NCBI GenBank assembly: GCA_030340625.1
Contig: JAOPHQ010005475.1
Coordinates: 22,675-86,674, forward strand
DNA from: Merluccius polli
Lineage: Eukaryota; Chordata; Actinopteri; Gadiformes; Merlucciidae
Reading direction: 5' to 3'
Length of the DNA: 64,000 bases
In this document: one piece after another, positions 34,218 to 46,110 of the stretch
Position numbering within the stretch: position 1 is the first letter of the stretch
Layout of the letters: the number at the start of each line of letters is the position of its first letter
Position numbers and translations under genes: made by a program
Notes under the pieces: generated by a model
Database searches by the model: none
What the model was told of the DNA's origin: nothing
The model's input: only the letters and a program-made list of their open reading frames with translations

Positions 34218-34468
34218 TTAAATAGTGGCTCCACTCCAATATATGAAGTACTACTGCTACCACCTCAAGTTCAGTGCGGCTCATTTTGGGTGGTGAGTTC
34301 ACCACATACAGCGAGGCTTGTGGCCGCCTTGGGCTCCCTTCTCTCAGCTCATGGCGCGAGGACCTCACCAGGGCCTTTGCCTCCTCGCTCCGTGGGTCCC
34401 AACTGTTTCGAAGGCGGCTCCCACCTGAGTGGTCAGCCATCGCCAGACACGCTTTTCAAGACAACTAG
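34218..34468 (+). mobile_element. LINE-like ORF fragment, unit 5 copy
   Basis: Counterpart of 13629-13879, nearly identical in protein, ending FQDN and TAG. Confidence 0.5.
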
Positions 34469-34886
34469 TCTTGGTCCACTGTAGAACTGAGCCATAGGCT
34501 ACAGTAAAAGTGTGATCCCTCACATGATCAGACTCTTAAACGACTAATCACTGTATGTACGCCTGTCAGGCCTTTGTGTTCTGGTTTGTCGCGTCGTTGT
34601 ACGCTGTGTTAGTCCGTCTTCGATACGTCTGTCTTTTTCATCGTCGTATTTCTGCAGTACTTGTTTTACTGTTATATCTCTTGGATTATCTTAAAATGTA
34701 ACCTTGTAAAATGTACTACCGATTCAACTTGTTGTTGACACACATACATAACTGTAACCTTTAGGCTGAATGAAAAAACTATTTACTACAACTACTAGAA
34801 CATATCAAAAAAGTATTTTGCTACAGTTAATTGCTGAAATACAACAATATATTTTCCTTTCTGACATTAACACTGTTGTTTTGCAG

Positions 34887-34973
34887 CATCCGTTCCTGGA
34901 GATGGCCGAGCCTCGGTCCACCCTCACAGCCCTCATCCTGGCAGCTAAGGAAGCCATGAGGAACCGCCGCTAA
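34887..34973 (+). pseudogene. PAK-like terminal exon, copy 5
   Basis: Intact frame ending RNRR, with the TTTTGCAG acceptor form. The upstream module is missing, so only about 85 bp of the usual 5' flank remains. Confidence 0.73.
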
Positions 34974-35474
34974 ACACTAGCCTCCGTCTGCTACCAGGCT
35001 AACCCAATGACACGCATACTGCTGCTGAAGCTGTAAGCTATTATTCAAGATGGGCCTGAACAGAGTTGAGTTCATGTAATCACTCGTTATTGTAATGGCT
35101 GTGGTTTGACCCAAGAAGGCAGCGTTGAGCTGGTTTGTGGACATGCACACAAACTGCTTTCACTGGAGTCTCCAGAGACTCTTCTGAGAGCTCAGCCCTA
35201 CATTTCCACTGACTTTCTGTCACCAAGAGACACAGGTGCACATCTGCTAAAACTGGACATCATTTGAATAGATACAGTTCACTGAACACAGAATACGTTT
35301 AATGAACCAGATTTTTTTGTGATGTCGGTTTGGTCTTTGACTCATATGAACATTATGAATATGTTACTGTTTGCACCACTCAGCAGGCTAGGGTTCATAT
35401 GTCTTGGTGAGAGATACTGAATGTGTTTTGAGACTTGTTTTTACTTTTACATGTTTCTAAGTTGTTATCTGCAG

Positions 35475-35645
35475 AAACCTGGACATGCCCTGATCTACTA
35501 TTTCATGAAGTGGCATGAAGTCAGTCTGAGACACATGGGTCATCTCAGCAGCAGTGGCTCTATGACTGACACTGGTCCACTGAATACAGTGTCCAAGCAC
35601 ATCCACACAACCAACACTTTGCTCATTCAGAGATACACACCATAG
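35475..35645 (+). pseudogene. V-like relic frame, copy 5
   Basis: Nine bases shorter than copy 1 (NTL lost, giving LNTVSKHI); the frame is kept. Confidence 0.45.
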
Positions 35646-36003
35646 CTTTAACCCTTCATTCAGAATGGCAGTAAAACTCACTTCATTAAGTAATTCAATA
35701 GAGATCTCAAATTGTTTCCCCATTCTGAATAAAGATTCATTTGTACACCTGGCTTAAAATGACAAGATATAAAATAAGAATGATTGCATGAAAAGTGAAT
35801 TCTTCCATCTTTATTATATCATCAGCATACAATGTGATAAACACAAGCAAGGGATGAAAACCAGAAAGCATAATAATAATAACGGCTCAAAGACATGTTA
35901 ATGTGAATCATCAAAAGCTGCAGCGCTACCTTAGACAGAGAGATATAAAGCAGACGTGTCAGAGGAGATTTGTATTGTACAGTACTTCCATGCTGGAGCC
36001 TCT

Positions 36004-36326
36004 CTACTCTGAACACTGGCCAGGATTCAGGGTTTGAGCGACAGGCGTCTGGCCACTCTTACTGGCCTCACAGCTCACTGAGCCCGCCTTCCTCCACTGG
36101 TCTGCAGGGAGGGTCAAGGTGCTGCTCCAGCCGTAGTGGCCATCTTTCCCCAGGACCCCCAGACTATCTGACACCCCCCCAGACCTGCTGCTGCCCTCCA
36201 CCTTCCAGCCAAGCGTCCAGTCTGAGGGGAAGCCCCCACTGGCCAGACACAGCAGTGTAGCGCTGCCCTGCTCCAGCTCCACTCTGGAGGGAGGGAGGAC
36301 GCTCAGCCTGGGCTGCACCACTCCCA
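36004..36326 (-). CDS. IgL constant exon, copy 5
   Basis: Intact majority-type C domain. Poly(A) signal at 35815-35810. Confidence 0.93.
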
Positions 36327-36972
36327 CTGGAAGAGAGAGAGAGGAGACAAGTGGACAACAGGCTCAGTTACCATCACCACTCATAGGGAGCACAGAGGGA
36401 AGGGAACATGAATATTCACCAAGAGTTGGAGTTGTTGATTGTAATGTGGGAATTAATATCAATTAATTCATAACACATTTAAATGTTTCACCAACTGTCA
36501 GGTGGCAGAACTTTTCTGAATAATTATTTGTTTCACTTCCTTTTTCTTATATTTCATTTCGCATTCGGCCAAACAACTACAGAAAAAACTTTAACAGGAA
36601 TAACAGGAATTTAACAGAAATAAAATATTCTATCATTATTATATTATATCTATCATTAAATTAGCATTAAATGATCACTGTACTTTCAGAAGTAACAGCA
36701 GAACCTGAATGTTATTTGTTTGCCCATTTAATGAAGCACATAGTAAATACATTATATTCTTGATAAATGATGAATGCTCATCATAAAGAAATGATTTGAA
36801 TAACAATGTCAACAATTACATTTAATAACTGAACAAGAATATGTCCTTAACCTATCCAATGAAAAAACGTCTTAAAATCTATACAATAAAAAATCTTCAC
36901 ACCTATTTTAATATAAAGGTAGTTTTCAAAGTTAGTAATATGTCAGATAAAGAAAAGTTTCCTTGTACTTAC

Positions 36973-37010
36973 AGTCAACGATGAGTTTGGTGCCTCCACC
37001 AAAAGTCAAC
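36973..37010 (-). CDS. IgL J segment, copy 5
   Basis: LTFGGGTKLIVD: first codon TTG. Confidence 0.93.
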
Positions 37011-37049
37011 CACAGTGATACAAACTCATTAAGAGGCTGTACAAAAACC
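37011..37049 (-). other. J 23-RSS (J5)
   Basis: Consensus signal, 23-bp spacer. Confidence 0.95.
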
Positions 37050-37694
37050 TCCCGCACATTGAAGACATAGCTTACTGGCACACACACACTAACTTATCAC
37101 AGAAACATGAATCAATGATTCAATCCAATTAAGTTATGGTTAGCAATGTCATTGATGTGTTTTAAGTTAAGTAGATTTATAATAAAATATAGATTCTACA
37201 TATATTTTATAAAACATTTAGTATTGTGTAGATATTTTCAATCCAATTTAACTTTTGAAACTCAGCCAATCTTTGTAATATATGTACATAGTCTTCATGC
37301 AGTTATTACACACAGATATAATATATTATCTCTTTTGAAATATTTATATAGCATCTGTGTATTTTCAGAATTAAATATAAGCAACAGATTTCATACAAAC
37401 CAGCAGGAATTAGCCTAATTCAGAGAATAAGTTATAGATTATGAATTCCAATGGTTTCCTCCCAAATGATGTTTGTATTCCCATAGTGTGAATGTAGCAG
37501 AGATACAGTGGTCCTCCCAGAAGGTCTGCATCCACTCTCACCCCCAGTGTGATGAGTGGAAACAGGTCATTTCCATATAGAGGAAGCTTTGCATGCTCAG
37601 CTGAAACTGGGCTTCTGAGAGGGTTTAAAGTCCTCTGAGTTCAACACTGCAGGACTCTGAGCTGTCACTCAACACCCCAGAAACCGTGGCAACC

Positions 37695-38160
37695 ATGAAT
37701 CCCCTCAGCCTCCTGTTCTGGACAGTGGTCTGTGGATCCTTAGCAGGTTGGTTCATTCAACTCCATGACAATGTTGAGGAACGGTCGTTGTCTGCTTTTA
37801 TTTTCTATTGGATAACTCAATGTTTTGTTTGTTTGTTTCCTATAGGAACCAGCAGTCAGGCGACTGTGACTCAGCCACCAGTAAAGTCTGTTACTCCAGG
37901 ATCCTCAGTCACTCTGACCTGTAAAACCAACCAAGCGGTTAACGACAATGAAGATCTATTCTGGTACCAACAGAAACCTGGAGAAGCCCCCAAGCTCCTA
38001 ATAACATATGCAACTACACGTGAATCATCAACACCAGCTCGGTTTAGTGGCAGTGGAAGCAGCACTGACTTCTCTCTGACCATCGACGGCGCCCAGCCTG
38101 AAGATGCAGCAGTTTATTACTGTCAGAGTCTCCACTACATTAACAGTGCTTATGTGTTCA
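37695..38160 (+). CDS. IgL V gene, family A, copy 6
   Basis: Leader exon 37695-37746, V exon 37846-38160. FR1 is QATVTQPPVKSVTPGSS, CDR1 NQAVNDNEDLF, CDR2 TYATTRES. CDR3 QSLHYINSAYVF is identical to that of copy 1. Unlike copy 1 the FR2 Trp is intact. The donor is GTTGGT (GTCGGT elsewhere). Confidence 0.92.
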
Positions 38161-38188
38161 CACAGTGATTGAGAGCCGTACAAAAACC
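38161..38188 (+). other. V 12-RSS (V-A6)
   Basis: Consensus signal, 12-bp spacer. Confidence 0.95.
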
Positions 38189-38649
38189 TCCCTCAGTCAG
38201 ACTGCGTAGACACTGAGCTGTTACAGCAGGAACCTGCTGCAGCTGCTGAGGGGGAAGAGACTCTGACACAGAGCGCTGAGCACAGAGCTGCTCTAACCAG
38301 GGGCCTCAACCCAGCACCAGCATTATATTCCTCCACATTATTAAATATACAGCTACTACAACATGTCACATACGACTACCTCAACTACAACATATGAATA
38401 CAATTATTATTATTGAATTATTATTATATTATAATACAACTACCTTAATTACAACCTATTACATATAAGTACATCAACTACTACCCCAACTACCACATAT
38501 TAAATCCTACTCCAACCTATTAAATAGTAGCTCAACTACAATATATGAACGACAACATATCATATACAACTACAACTTCAACTACAATATGTTAAATACA
38601 ATTATAACATATCAAATAAAACTACAACCTTACTACAATACATTACATC

Positions 38650-39590
38650 TTTTTTTTTAAAACACTTTATTTGTAATTTTCCAATTGTCATACACAACAA
38701 TCATATTCTCTGTTTTACAAATAACCACAGAAAAACAATCCCGACAACAAACAGAGACAGATCAAACCCAACATCAACGTGACAAACTCGTCATAGACAA
38801 CAGACAGAAAAAGACAAGAGGAGAAAAACAAAAATAAACACAAACTAAACAAAACAACAACAACAAGTGCACCTAATAGGCCTACTTCTTGTTACACGAT
38901 TGCTCAAGGGCAGGTGTAATCATGCAGAGCTCCACTTCCAGACCAGGTAAATTGTTCCCATAAGTTGTTAGAGGTCCCAGGTTTTGTGGAATCTGCTGAT
39001 GGAACCATTGAGGAACATCTGATCTTTACCATCTTCAGGTTCTGCATAACGTCCCTCATCCAGTGGTGATGTGAGGGAGGAGCAGCAGCCTTCCACTTGA
39101 ATACAATCAAGCGTCTAGCTAATAAGGAGGAAAAGGCAATGACCCTTTGTAAAGGAACAGGAGGAACAGATCCCGTTGGATCACAAAACCAACCAAAAAC
39201 AGCAACCAAAGGAGACGGTGAGATGTTATAAGCATACGCATTAGAGATGACTTCAAAAAAGGATGACCAAAAAGGAGCAAGTTTCGGACGAGACCAGAAC
39301 ATATGATAGGAAGTAGCCGGGGTCTGTTTACATCTGTCGCATAATGGGTCTACATTCGGAAATATTCTTGCTAATTTAGCTTTTAAGAAGTGTAATCTAT
39401 GCAACACTTTATACTGTATTAAAGCATGTCTAGAACATATGGAAGAAGAGTGGATCCTAGTAAGAGCCATATCCCATTCGGCATCGGACAGCTGGACCCC
39501 CAAGTCATTTTCCCACTGTTCTCCAATATGTGAAATAGAGTGGTTGCAGCTATCCATAATATGGGAATAAATGTGACCTACAGCTCAGAA
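38650..39590 (-). mobile_element. L1-type LINE, ORF2 C-terminal part
   Basis: On -, an open frame (39557 to 38904) carries LTRIHSSSICSRHALIQYKV and HRLHFLKAKLARIFPNVDP, then a Cys motif CDRCKQTPATSYHMFW, as in vertebrate L1/Tx1 ORF2 tails. A 3' UTR and an A-tract (T8 on + near 38650) follow. It is truncated at its 5' side by other repeats. Confidence 0.75.
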
Positions 39591-40680
39591 GAGCATCAAC
39601 GCACGCAGGAAACAGGTTGAGACTGATACAAACTATATAATTTATTTTTCAATCCAGGTAGCATAAGATCAATAAAATTAATTCCAATTTTAAAACTTCA
39701 AAAGGTACAAATGCTAAAACCGCTAGACTATTTTCACAGCAATGATGTTGAATAGGGCACTCAACATAGACTCCAGGCCTACAATCTCAGAGCCTCCATA
39801 AGAGGCAAATCCGGACAGTTAGGCTACCTCACAAAAACAAAGTAGCACACAAATGGAAAAAAAAAAAGGAAATCAACTAGTGATCCACAACAATGCAAAT
39901 ATGGCATAAACCAAAGTAATACAAAGACACACAAAACAAAACAAATCTAACCACAGCACACCACTGAGAGCGAGGAGCCCTGCTTGACACTTATGGTGAA
40001 GGAGTTAGTTAGGCCTGGGGCCGCAGCCCAGTAGCCTAGACTATGAAGAGTCTAAATGTTCACAGTGTAAATAAATAAAATAAAGGATAGCAAGATGGCA
40101 CTCGGCATAAAGAAACCAAACGGAAATTAACCAAAACAAAACAGTGGCTATTATCACTACCAGCACAGTCGTTCCTGCTTTATCATGGATACGGGATTAC
40201 CGTGTACTCCAGAACCCCTACATAAACCTCCCAGGTCCCAGCCCAACCTCCGTTTGGATGCAGCCTGCGCTGACAATGCAAGGAATACAGAAAACACCAG
40301 TCTTCGGTTGCATATCACTCAGTCATCCGTGTTACTATGCCGTCAGTCTATATGAAATCTCCAGGTCAGTCTGCCTAAACGCGATGCTTTGCTTCTCAGC
40401 CCACGGATGCTACCAGCGGCAGCTCTACTCCCCCAGCACAGGTCTTGCCCTGAGTTATTAGCAACGCCAAGGAGAACAAATGATACTTTGCCTCGAGACT
40501 TTATTGGTCATGTGATTGTCAATGTAAAAACGCTCCTCCCCAAGTCAGCTATCAGCGCCTACTGCAGTCTACATAAATAAATGATATTCTGCTTTCATTC
40601 AGCATATTGACCCTTTATAGGGAATCCAGACAGGAAGGAGGGGGAAGAGTAGGAAAATTAGCAAACTTTTTACCAGTAAA
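39591..40680. other. Unclassified insert between LINE fragments
   Basis: About 1.1 kb, unique to unit 6, AT-rich at its left. An AATAAA on - lies near 40500 (gactttattggtc on +). It might be an LTR or another repeat; no coding region is convincing. Confidence 0.4.
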
Positions 40681-40699
40681 GTCTCTGCAAGTATCGCAA

Positions 40700-41805
40700 A
40701 AATCGCAGGATCAACGCTCGCAAGGCTGCAGGGCCTGACAACATTCCCGGTCGTGTGCTGAAGGACTGTGCAGAGGAGCTCACAGATGTCCTCACAGACA
40801 TGTTCAACACCTCCCTGAGCCAAGCTGTGGTCCCCACCTGCTTCAAGAGCACCACCATCATCCCGGTACCAAAGAAGGCCTCTCCATCCTGCTTCAACGA
40901 CTACCGCCCGGTTGCACTGACCCCCATCATCATGAAGTGCTTTGAGCGGTTGGTCATGCAGCATATCAAATCCATCCTCCCCCCTTCACTGGACCCATAC
41001 CATTTTGCATATCGGGCCAGCAGGTCGACTGATGATGCAGTCTCCACCGTCCTCCACTCAGCTCTCACCCACCTGGAGACCAAGGACTCGTATGTGAGGA
41101 TGCTGTTCCTAGACTTTAGTTCAACTTTCAACACGATCATCCCTCAGCAGCTCATCCGGAGGCTGGACTGTCTAGGACTGCAGACCTCACTATGTAACTG
41201 GCTGTTGGACTTCCTGACCGGAAGACCGCAGGCAGTCCGGGTCAGCAGGAACGCATCCAGCACAAACATGCTGAACACAGGGGCCCCCCCAAGGATGCGT
41301 GCTCAGCCCCCTTCTCTTCACCCTGCTGACCCACGACTGCACTCCATCATTCAGCAACGACCTCTTTGTCAAGTTTGCGGACGACACGACTGTGGTGGGG
41401 CTCATCAACCACAACGGTGAGTCGAACTACAGGGAAGAGGTGAGCCAACTGGCCGAGTGGTGCAGAGACAACAATCTCTCTCTCAACGTGCAGAAGACGA
41501 AGGAGATTGTTGTCGACTTCCGCAGAGCCTCCACCCAGCACCCCCCACTGACCATCAACGGTGCTGCTGTGGAGAGAGTGAGCAGCACCAAGTTCCTGGG
41601 AGTGCATCTCACTGAGGACCTCTCCTGGAGCTGCAACACCGCATCACTGGCCGGCAAAGCTCAGCAGCGCATAGTGAGAGCAGCTGAGAAGATCGTCGGT
41701 GCCCCCCTCCCCTCCCTCCAAGACATCTACAATACACGCCTGTCCCGCAAAGCATTCAGCATTGCGGGCGACTCCACCCACCCCACCCACTGCCTCTTGA
41801 GCCTT
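40700..41805 (+). mobile_element. L2-like LINE reverse transcriptase fragment, frameshifted
   Basis: RT motifs in order: PVPKKASPSCFNDYRPVALT, FAYRASRSTDDA, the palm stretch MLFLDFSSTFNTI, then after a frame change at the C run near 41283, QGCVLSPLLF and the catalytic FADDTTVVGL. A C-terminal piece DLSWSCNT ... LSRKAFSIAGDSTHPTHCL ends abruptly. It lacks endonuclease, so it is 5' truncated and dead. Confidence 0.8.
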
Positions 41806-42065
41806 TACAGAATGTGTTCTCCCGATGAGAGAGAGAGGCAAAATACAAACCATCTTTTAATATCTTGTTCACACTGTTCCAGCAGAGGAGCGAGGTTACT
41901 TTTAAATAGACTGTAATAGGATTTGGTGACTTTTACACCTGGATATGTAAAGGCCTCGGCGGATAACTTACATAGCAGATTGGGATATTCTCTAGCATTA
42001 CTACTAATGGGGAAGTATTCACTTTTATTAAAATGTAGTTTGGATCCAGATATGTTTAATACATT
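41806..42065 (-). mobile_element. L1-type LINE, ORF2 middle fragment
   Basis: On -, frames carrying SLFKSNLAPLLEQCEQDIKR and CILPLSLIGR match the region after the RT in L1 ORF2. With 38650-39590 on the same strand it looks like one L1 split by the intervening insertions. Confidence 0.6.
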
Positions 42066-42158
42066 AAATCTTCAATACAACTACAAATTCAAACATATTA
42101 AATATGACACCTCAACAACAATATGTTAATTACAATTACATCATATGAAATACAACTA

Positions 42159-42372
42159 CTCCCTCTCTCTCTCTGGCTGAGGACAGACTGTCAGGTTTCT
42201 CTGCAGGTGAGTCTTAATTAGTGAGTGGCTGCAGGTGAGACTGATTGCCAAACCAGCAGCAGCTGTGTTGAATAGAATTGATCCTCAGTGACCTCACCCA
42301 GTCCCCCTGTGGGGGGGAACTATCGCTGTCCTAGGTGCTGAAGTCTCTCCCCAGCCCATGTGGAGGGCTTAG
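42159..42372. promoter_or_regulatory. E-box cluster module, unit 6
   Basis: All three E-boxes present; the following TG run is very short. Confidence 0.4.
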
Positions 42373-42529
42373 TGTGTGTGTGCGTGTGTGTGTCCACCCA
42401 AATCATCCAATCACGTTTCTTATAGGTTTGAACTACGACGCTTCAGAGAAAAGTATTTTGCTACGGTTCATTGCTGAAATACAACAATATATTTCCTTTG
42501 TGACGTTAACCAACGCTGTTGTTTGGCAG

Positions 42530-42616
42530 CATCCGTTCCTGGAGATGGCCGAGCCTCGGTCCACCCTCACAGCCCTCATCCTGGCAGCTAAGGAAGCCAT
42601 GAGGAACCACCGCTAA
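42530..42616 (+). pseudogene. PAK-like terminal exon, copy 6
   Basis: Intact 28-codon frame ending RNHR. Confidence 0.73.
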
Positions 42617-43113
42617 ACACTAGCCTCCGTCTGCTACCAGGCTAACCCAATGACACGCATACTGCTGCTGAAGCTGTAAGCTATTATTCAAGATGGGCCT
42701 GAACAGAGTTGAGTTCATGTAATCAGTCTTTATTGTAATGGCTGTGGTTTGACACAAGAGGGCAGCGTTGAGCTGGTTTGTGGACATGCACACAAACTGC
42801 TTTCACTGGAGTCTCCAGAGACTCTTCTGAGAGCCTCAGCCCTACATTTCCACTGACTTTCTGTCACCAAGAGACACAGGTGCACATCTGCTAAAACTGG
42901 ACATCATTTGAATAGATACAGTTCACTGAACACAGAATACGTTTAATGAACCAGAATTTTTTTGTGATGTCGGTTTGGTCTTTGACTCATATGAACATTA
43001 AGAATATGTTACTGTTTCCACCACTCAGCAGGCTAGGGTTCATATGTCTTGGTGAGAGATACTGAATGTGTTTTGAGACGTACTTTTACATGTTTCTAAG
43101 TTGTTATCTGCAG

Positions 43114-43293
43114 AAACCTGGACATGCCGTGATCTACTATTTTATGAAGTGGCATGAAGTCAGTCTGAGACACATGGGTCATCTCAGCAGCAGTGGCTCT
43201 ATGACTGACACTGGTCCACTGAATACAGTGAACACACTGTCCAAGCACATCCACACAACCAACACTTTGCTCAATAAGAGATACACACCATAG
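43114..43293 (+). pseudogene. V-like relic frame, copy 6
   Basis: Full length, with Val for Leu (GHAVIYY) and LLNKRYTP at the end. Confidence 0.45.
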
Positions 43294-43637
43294 CTTTAAC
43301 CCTTCATTCAGAATGGCAGTAAAACTCACTTCAATAAGTAATTTAATAGAGATCCCAAATAATTTCCCTTGAATTTATACACCTGGCTTAAAATGACAAG
43401 ATATAAAATAAGAATGATTGCATTAAAAGTGAATTTTTCCATCTTTATTATATCATCAGCATACATCGTGATAAACACAAGCAAGGGATGAAAACCAGAA
43501 AGCATAATAATAATAATGGCTCAAAGACATGTTAATGTGAATCATCAAAAGCTGCAGTGCTACCTTAGACAGAGAGATATAAAGCAGACGTGTCAGAGGA
43601 GATTTGTATTGTACAGTACTTCCATGCTGGAGCCTCT

Positions 43638-43960
43638 CTACTCTGAACACTGGCCAGGATTCAGGGTTTGAGCGACAGGCGTCTGGCCACTCTTACTGGC
43701 CTCACAGCTCACTGAGCCCGCCTTCCTCCACTGGTCTGCAGGGAGGGTCAAGGTGCTGCTCCAGCCGTAGTGGCCATCTTTCCCCAGGACCCCCAGACTA
43801 TCTGACACCCCCCCAGACCTGCTGCTGCCCTCCACCTTCCAGCCAAGCGTCCAGTCTGAGGGGAAGCCCCCACTGGCCAGACACAGCAGTGTAGCGCTGC
43901 CCTGCTCCAGCTCCACTCTGGAGGGAGGGAGGACGCTCAGCCTGGGCTGCACCACTCCCA
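43638..43960 (-). CDS. IgL constant exon, copy 6
   Basis: Intact majority-type C domain. Poly(A) signal at 43449-43444. Confidence 0.93.
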
Positions 43961-44625
43961 CTGGAAGAGAGAGAGAGGAGACAAGTGGACAACAGGCTCA
44001 GTTACCATCACCACTCATAGGGAGCACAGAGGGAAGGGAACATGAATATTCACCAAGAGTTGGAGCTGTTGATTGTAATGTGGAAATTAACATCAATTCA
44101 TTCATAACACATTTAAATGTTTCACCAACTGTCAGGTGGCAGAACTTTTCTTAATAATTATTTGTTTCACTTCCTTTTTTTTATATTTCATTTTGCATTC
44201 GGCCAAAAGACTATAGAAATATATATAACGGGATATTTAAAGCACGCAAATACATTTAAAATAAAATATTCTATCATAATTATATTATATCATTTATCAT
44301 TAAATTAGCCTTAAATGATCACTGTACTTTCAGAAGTAAAAACAGAACCTGAATGATATTTGTTTGCCCATTTTATGAAGTACATATTAAATACATTTTA
44401 TTCTTAATGAATGATGAATGCTCATCATGAAGAAATGATTTGAAAAACAATGTCAACAATTACATTTAATAACTGAACAAGAATATCTTTACACTGTCAT
44501 TAACCTATCCAATGAAAAAACATATTAAAGTCTATACAATGAAAAATCGTCACACCTATTTTAATATAAAGGTAGTTTTCAAAGTTAGTAATATGTCAGG
44601 TAAAGAAAAGTTTCCTTGTACTTAC

Positions 44626-44663
44626 AGTCAACGATGAGTTTGGTGCCTCCACCAAAAGTGTAC
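44626..44663 (-). CDS. IgL J segment, copy 6
   Basis: YTFGGGTKLIVD, as J1 and J2. Confidence 0.93.
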
Positions 44664-44702
44664 CACAGTGATACAAACTCATTAAGAGGCTGTACAAAAA
44701 CC
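44664..44702 (-). other. J 23-RSS (J6)
   Basis: Consensus signal, 23-bp spacer. Confidence 0.95.
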
Positions 44703-45342
44703 TCCCGCACATTGAAGACATAGCTTACTGGCACACACACACTAACTTATCACAGAAACATGAATCAATGATTCAATCCAATAAAGTTATGGTTAGCAAT
44801 GTCATGGATGTGTTTTAAGTCAAGTAGATTTATAATAGAAATATAATACATATATCTTTATTAAAGGTTAGTATTGTGTAGATATTTTCAATCCAATTCA
44901 ACAACTTTTGAAACCCAGCCAATCTTTGTAATATATGTACATAGCCTTCACGCAGTTATTACACACATAATATTGTATTATCTGTTTTGAAATATTTATA
45001 TAGCATCTGTGTATTTTCAGAATTAAATATAAGCAACGGATTTCAAACCAGCAGGAATTAGCCTAATTCAGAGAATAAGTTATAGATTATGAATTCCAAT
45101 GGTTTCCTCCCAAATTATGTTTGTATTCCCATAGTGTGAATGTAGCAGAGATACAGTGGTCCTCCCAGAAGGTCTGCATCCACTCTCACCCCCAGTGTGA
45201 TGAGTGGAAACAGGTCATTTCCATATAGAGGAAGCTTTGCATGCTCAGCTGAAACTGGGCTTCTGAGAGGGTTTAAAGTCCTCTGAGTTCAACACTGCAG
45301 GACTCTGAGCTGTCACTCAACACCCCAGAAACCGTGGCAACC

Positions 45343-45822
45343 ATGAATCCCCTCAGCCTCCTGTTCTGGACAGTGGTCTGTGGATCCTTAGCAGGTCGGT
45401 TCATTCAACTCCATCAAAATGTGGACCCCCTGCTTTGTCTGCTTGTGTTTTCTACTGGATAACTCAATGTTTTGTTTGTTTGTTTCCTATAGGAACCAGC
45501 AGTCAGGTGACTGTGACTCAGCCACCAGTAAAGTCTGTTACTCCAGGATCCTCAGTCACTCTGACCTGTAAAACCAACCCAGAAGTTCAATACACAAGGG
45601 GTGATGTTTCTAGTCCTCTTCTATTCTGGTACCAACAGAAACCTGGAGAAGCCCCCAAGCTCCTAATAACATATGCAACTACACGTGAATCATCAACACC
45701 AGCTCGGTTTAGTGGCAGTGGAAGCAGCACTGACTTCTCTCTGACCATCGACGGCGCCCAGCGTGAAGATGCAGCAGTTTATTACTGTCAGAGTTACCAC
45801 TACATTAACAGTGATGTGTTCA
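45343..45822 (+). CDS. IgL V gene, family A, copy 7 (long CDR1)
   Basis: Leader exon 45343-45394, 98-nt intron, V exon 45493-45822. CDR1 between the first Cys region and FR2 Trp reads EVQYTRGDVSSPLLF, six residues longer than in the sisters, whereas CDR3 (QSYHYINSDVF) is one shorter. Frameworks, Cys and Trp are intact. It shares the 98-nt intron form with copies 1 and 8. Confidence 0.92.
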
Positions 45823-45850
45823 CACAGTGATTGAGAGCCGTACAAAAACC
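45823..45850 (+). other. V 12-RSS (V-A7)
   Basis: Consensus signal, 12-bp spacer. Confidence 0.95.
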
Positions 45851-46110
45851 TCCCTCAGTCAGACTGCGTAGACACTGAGCTGTTACAGCAGGAACCTGCT
45901 GCAGCTGCTGAGGGGGAAGAGACTCTGACACAGAGCGCTGAGCACAGAGCTGCTCTAACCAGGGGCCTCAACCCAGCACCAGCATTATATTCCTCCACAT
46001 TATTAAATATACAGCTACTACAACATGTGACATACGACTACCTCAACTACAACATATTACATACAACTATACTACCTCAACTACCACATATTACATACAA
46101 CTACTACCTC

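Larger units (their letters stand above)
32341..37416. repeat. IgL cassette, unit 5
   Basis: 5.1-kb unit without V-B. It has an L2-like LINE tail and the LINE-like fragment of unit 2. The E-box module and TG run are deleted between 'gaacatat' (34799-34806) and 'aaagtattttgc'. Confidence 0.9.
37417..45064. repeat. IgL cassette, unit 6
   Basis: 7.6-kb unit without V-B. Its middle (38650-42065) is replaced by nested LINE sequences. The E-box module, PAK-like exon, relic, C and J are intact. Confidence 0.9.

Noticed and set aside
40144..40580. Short frames in the unclassified unit 6 insert
   Set aside because: No recognisable domain, and present only in this single insertion.
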